Source: Planctomycetales bacterium
GTDB lineage: Bacteria; Planctomycetota; Phycisphaerae; SM23-33
Assembly: GCA_030592655.1 (NCBI GenBank)
Contig: JAUVIQ010000146.1
Location: 1-8,213, forward strand
Length of the DNA stretch: 8,213 bases
Direction: 5' to 3'
The notes below the pieces were generated by a model that was not told where the DNA came from, searched no databases, and saw only the letters and a list, made by a program, of their open reading frames with translations. Position numbers and translations under genes: made by a program. This document shows, one piece after another, positions 7,173 to 8,213 of this stretch (position 1 is its first letter; every line of letters begins with the position of its first letter).

Positions 7173-7607
7173 CTACAAACGGCGAATTTCGACGAGCCTT
7201 CCGGCAAGGACGGCATCGTCCAGAATGGACTCGGCGACGATCTCGGAAACGGCCCCGACCGAGCCGTTCCCGTTGGATCGTTGTACGTCGAGTTCGTTAT
7301 CGTCGGCAAGGGATCGAACGCTGTCAATCCAACAGGCCGTTATCTGACAGATTCGTTCTCTCGCAGCCATTGGGTTTGGTGATTCGCCGAACTGTTCCGA
7401 CAGGGATAAATCGGGAAAAACCGATTGCATCCTCACAAATTTCCGTCGGATTGCCTCTTCCACCAGCGTTCGTGCCCGCTTGTCGAACGTTGCGTCCTGC
7501 CGGTCTGTTACCATACCGGACAACACTTCGGAAAGACGCTCCAACGCCTTTTCGGACAAGTCGTTATAAAACGCCAGTTTTCCTCTTCCATACGTGGTCG
7601 GGTACAT
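7173..7607 (-). CDS. Hypothetical protein, 144 residues, upstream of asnB
   Basis: I do not recognise this protein. It is judged real because it has the best ribosome binding site in the window (AAGGAG, 6 bp before the ATG), and because it lies 30 bp in front of asnB on the same strand. The sequence looks soluble and mostly helical, with no signal peptide or membrane segment. A helix-like stretch with basic residues, FDKRARTLVEEAIRRKF, lies at about 41-57. A helical cysteine-containing segment, ERICQITACWIDSVRSL, is at about 84-100. A polar Asn/Gly/Ser-rich break near 112-117 is followed by a final helix-like acidic segment. Two cysteines within a helix do not make a metal-site motif. Close spacing suggests it is co-transcribed with asnB, but no function can be assigned. 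Confidence 0.7.
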   Translation of the reverse strand: MYPTTYGRGKLAFYNDLSEKALERLSEVLSGMVTDRQDATFDKRARTLVEEAIRRKFVRMQSVFPDLSLSEQFGESPNPMAARERICQITACWIDSVRSLADDNELDVQRSNGNGSVGAVSEIVAESILDDAVLAGRLVEIRRL

Positions 7608-7655
7608 TTTGCTCTCCTTATCCTTGCTGATATACTCCTTTCTACAATGGAGTTA

Positions 7656-7670
7656 CGGGAGATAATCCCG
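7656..7670. repeat. Inverted repeat CGGGA/TCCCG
   Basis: CGGGA (7656-7660) and TCCCG (7666-7670) form a perfect 5-bp stem around GATAA. It lies about 50 bp upstream of the hypothetical gene on the minus strand, in its probable leader or promoter, and could be a leader hairpin or operator. Confidence 0.35.
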
Positions 7671-7734
7671 GAACGCTCCGTGGGTTTGGCCTCCATGCAA
7701 CCCTGTTGCCTGATACAGATAAATACCAGATTTC

Positions 7735-7747
7735 CGATTATTAATCG
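7735..7747. repeat. 13-bp palindrome CGATTA-T-TAATCG
   Basis: CGATTA (7735-7740) and TAATCG (7742-7747) form a perfect palindrome around a single T. Its AT-rich symmetric form between divergent genes is typical of a dimeric repressor operator, but no regulator gene is visible in the window. Confidence 0.4.
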
Positions 7748-7767
7748 ACCGCTGAAAAAACGTGGAC

Positions 7768-7783
7768 GCGCACGGGGGTGCGC
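7768..7783. repeat. GC-rich hairpin GCGCAC/GTGCGC
   Basis: GCGCAC (7768-7773) and GTGCGC (7778-7783) form a perfect 6-bp stem with a GGGG loop. On the minus strand a run of six T (opposite A at 7755-7760) follows after 7 bases. That is a terminator-like layout but with too long a gap for a classical intrinsic terminator, and no minus-strand gene ends here. Confidence 0.35.
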
Positions 7784-7814
7784 AGGGTGCGTATGGAACA
7801 AGGGATACGACTCT

Positions 7815-7826
7815 AAAAAATTTTTT
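7815..7826. other. A6T6 tract
   Basis: Six A followed by six T form a perfect palindrome in an otherwise mixed sequence, about 90 bp before the dUTPase start. Such tracts curve or stiffen DNA and often lie upstream of promoters. No GC stem precedes it, so it is not a terminator. Confidence 0.4.
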
Positions 7827-7915
7827 CCTCACGCCAGGAGTGTTTGTTCGACTATTATTGTGGGTTCAGGGACTACACGAGAACACGAACTGACACAAAC
7901 GGGAGGTTCAAGATT

Positions 7916-8213
7916 ATGTCGAAGCATGAAATTACATCGCTGGAAGACATCTGGCCGATGCAGGCAGCCCTTAACGCGCGGACGGGTTTCGATACCGACG
8001 CGATGGGAAAAGCGCTGGCCGAAGACGAAAACAACGCCGAAGTGAGGCTTAAGGTCGGAAAGGCGCTGAAAAATTACATCGACGCGCTGGCCGACGAATG
8101 CCGGGAACTGCAACACTGCCTCGCGTGGAAGCACTGGTATAAGGAGGCCAAGGAAGGCCGGCAGTACGAATTGCAGGATTTGCAGAACGCCCGCGTCGAG
8201 GCCACCGATATGC
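7916..8213 (+). CDS. Dimeric (all-alpha) dUTP diphosphatase, N-terminal part (runs off window)
   Basis: The first 99 codons of a gene are open to the right edge. The protein begins MSKHEITSLEDIWPMQAALN. Its diagnostic stretch is E61CRE64LQHCLAWKHWYK followed by NARVEATDM with E95 and D98. This ExxE...ExxD pattern, with the WKHW motif between, is that of the all-alpha dUTPase/dCTPase fold (dUTPase_2-type, as in Campylobacter and many phages). The acidic residues hold Mg2+ for hydrolysis of dUTP to dUMP and pyrophosphate. The family's usual next element, an LHF-like segment, would lie just past the edge. GGGAGG at 7901-7906 is 9 bp before the ATG and supports this start. The gene diverges from the asnB unit. 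Bacterial copies are often phage-derived, but no phage gene is seen here. Another MazG-like NTP pyrophosphatase is the main alternative. Confidence 0.78.
   Translation, partial: MSKHEITSLEDIWPMQAALNARTGFDTDAMGKALAEDENNAEVRLKVGKALKNYIDALADECRELQHCLAWKHWYKEAKEGRQYELQDLQNARVEATDM

Larger units (their letters stand above)
7608..7915. other. Divergent intergenic region with several inverted repeats
   Basis: This 308-bp stretch lies between the minus-strand hypothetical/asnB unit and the plus-strand dUTPase gene and holds no convincing gene. It contains the AAGGAG ribosome binding site at 7614-7619 (minus), three inverted repeats (7656-7670, 7735-7747, 7768-7783), an A6T6 tract (7815-7826), a lone -10-like TATTAT at 7853-7858 (plus) without a clear -35 box, and the GGGAGG ribosome binding site at 7901-7906 (plus). 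It should contain the promoters of both transcription units, but I could not place them with confidence. Confidence 0.65.

Noticed and set aside
7755..7783. Intrinsic terminator on the minus strand
   Set aside because: The stem is only 6 bp, the T run is 7 bases away, and no minus-strand gene ends upstream of it.
7508..7801. Minus-strand frame of 97 codons covering the intergenic region and the start of the hypothetical gene
   Set aside because: It overlaps the better-supported gene starting at 7607 in another frame, has no ribosome site, and reads through the palindromes.
7425..8045. Plus-strand frame of 206 codons across the intergenic region
   Set aside because: It overlaps the hypothetical gene and the dUTPase start in wrong frames and has a low-complexity, basic composition.
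1..8213. CRISPR array, tRNA, rRNA or insertion sequence
   Set aside because: No regularly spaced direct repeats, no cloverleaf-like sequence, and no transposase motif were seen on either strand.

Overview
The window holds five complete protein genes and two genes cut by its edges. No rRNA, tRNA, CRISPR array, transposase or integrase was seen. The sequence is moderately GC-rich. The host is probably an uncultured, anaerobe-like bacterium. A Planctomycetota (Phycisphaerae-like) host is my best guess, because of short palindromic repeats that read as HTGETP when translated; I recall such repeats as common in planctomycete and verrucomicrobial genomes. No marker gene is present, so this placement is tentative.

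Left part (1-4677, all minus strand). Reading in the direction of transcription there is an extended-SDR sugar-nucleotide epimerase/dehydratase (4677-3709). It is followed by a very large protein with two BcrAD/BadFG/HgdC-type activase domains and a cysteine-rich C-terminal region (3601-371). After a 27-bp gap comes the start of its partner, a 2-hydroxyacyl-CoA-dehydratase-related protein (343 to beyond the edge). The last two form an ATP-driven electron-injection system of the radical dehydratase / double-cubane-cluster superfamily; the substrate is unknown. The activase gene carries two in-frame copies of a paired-palindrome repeat, one inside the first ATPase domain and one in the linker after the second. 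This is the most unusual feature of the window.

Middle (4678-5249). A 191-bp divergent intergenic region contains a good sigma70-type promoter for a small retropepsin-like aspartic protease gene on the plus strand (4869-5249). That gene converges on asnB with only 6 bp between the two stop codons.

Right part (5256-8213). A probable two-gene minus-strand unit encodes an unrecognised 144-residue protein (7607-7173) and then a glutamine-hydrolysing asparagine synthase (7142-5256). The asnB start has no Shine-Dalgarno sequence but has a perfect hairpin just in front of it. A 308-bp divergent intergenic region with three inverted repeats and an A6T6 tract separates this unit from the 5' part of a dimeric, all-alpha dUTPase gene on the plus strand (7916 to beyond the edge).

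The genes do not form one obvious pathway. The epimerase and asparagine synthase could both belong to surface-polysaccharide metabolism and the activase pair to anaerobic energy or redox metabolism, but this is inference.
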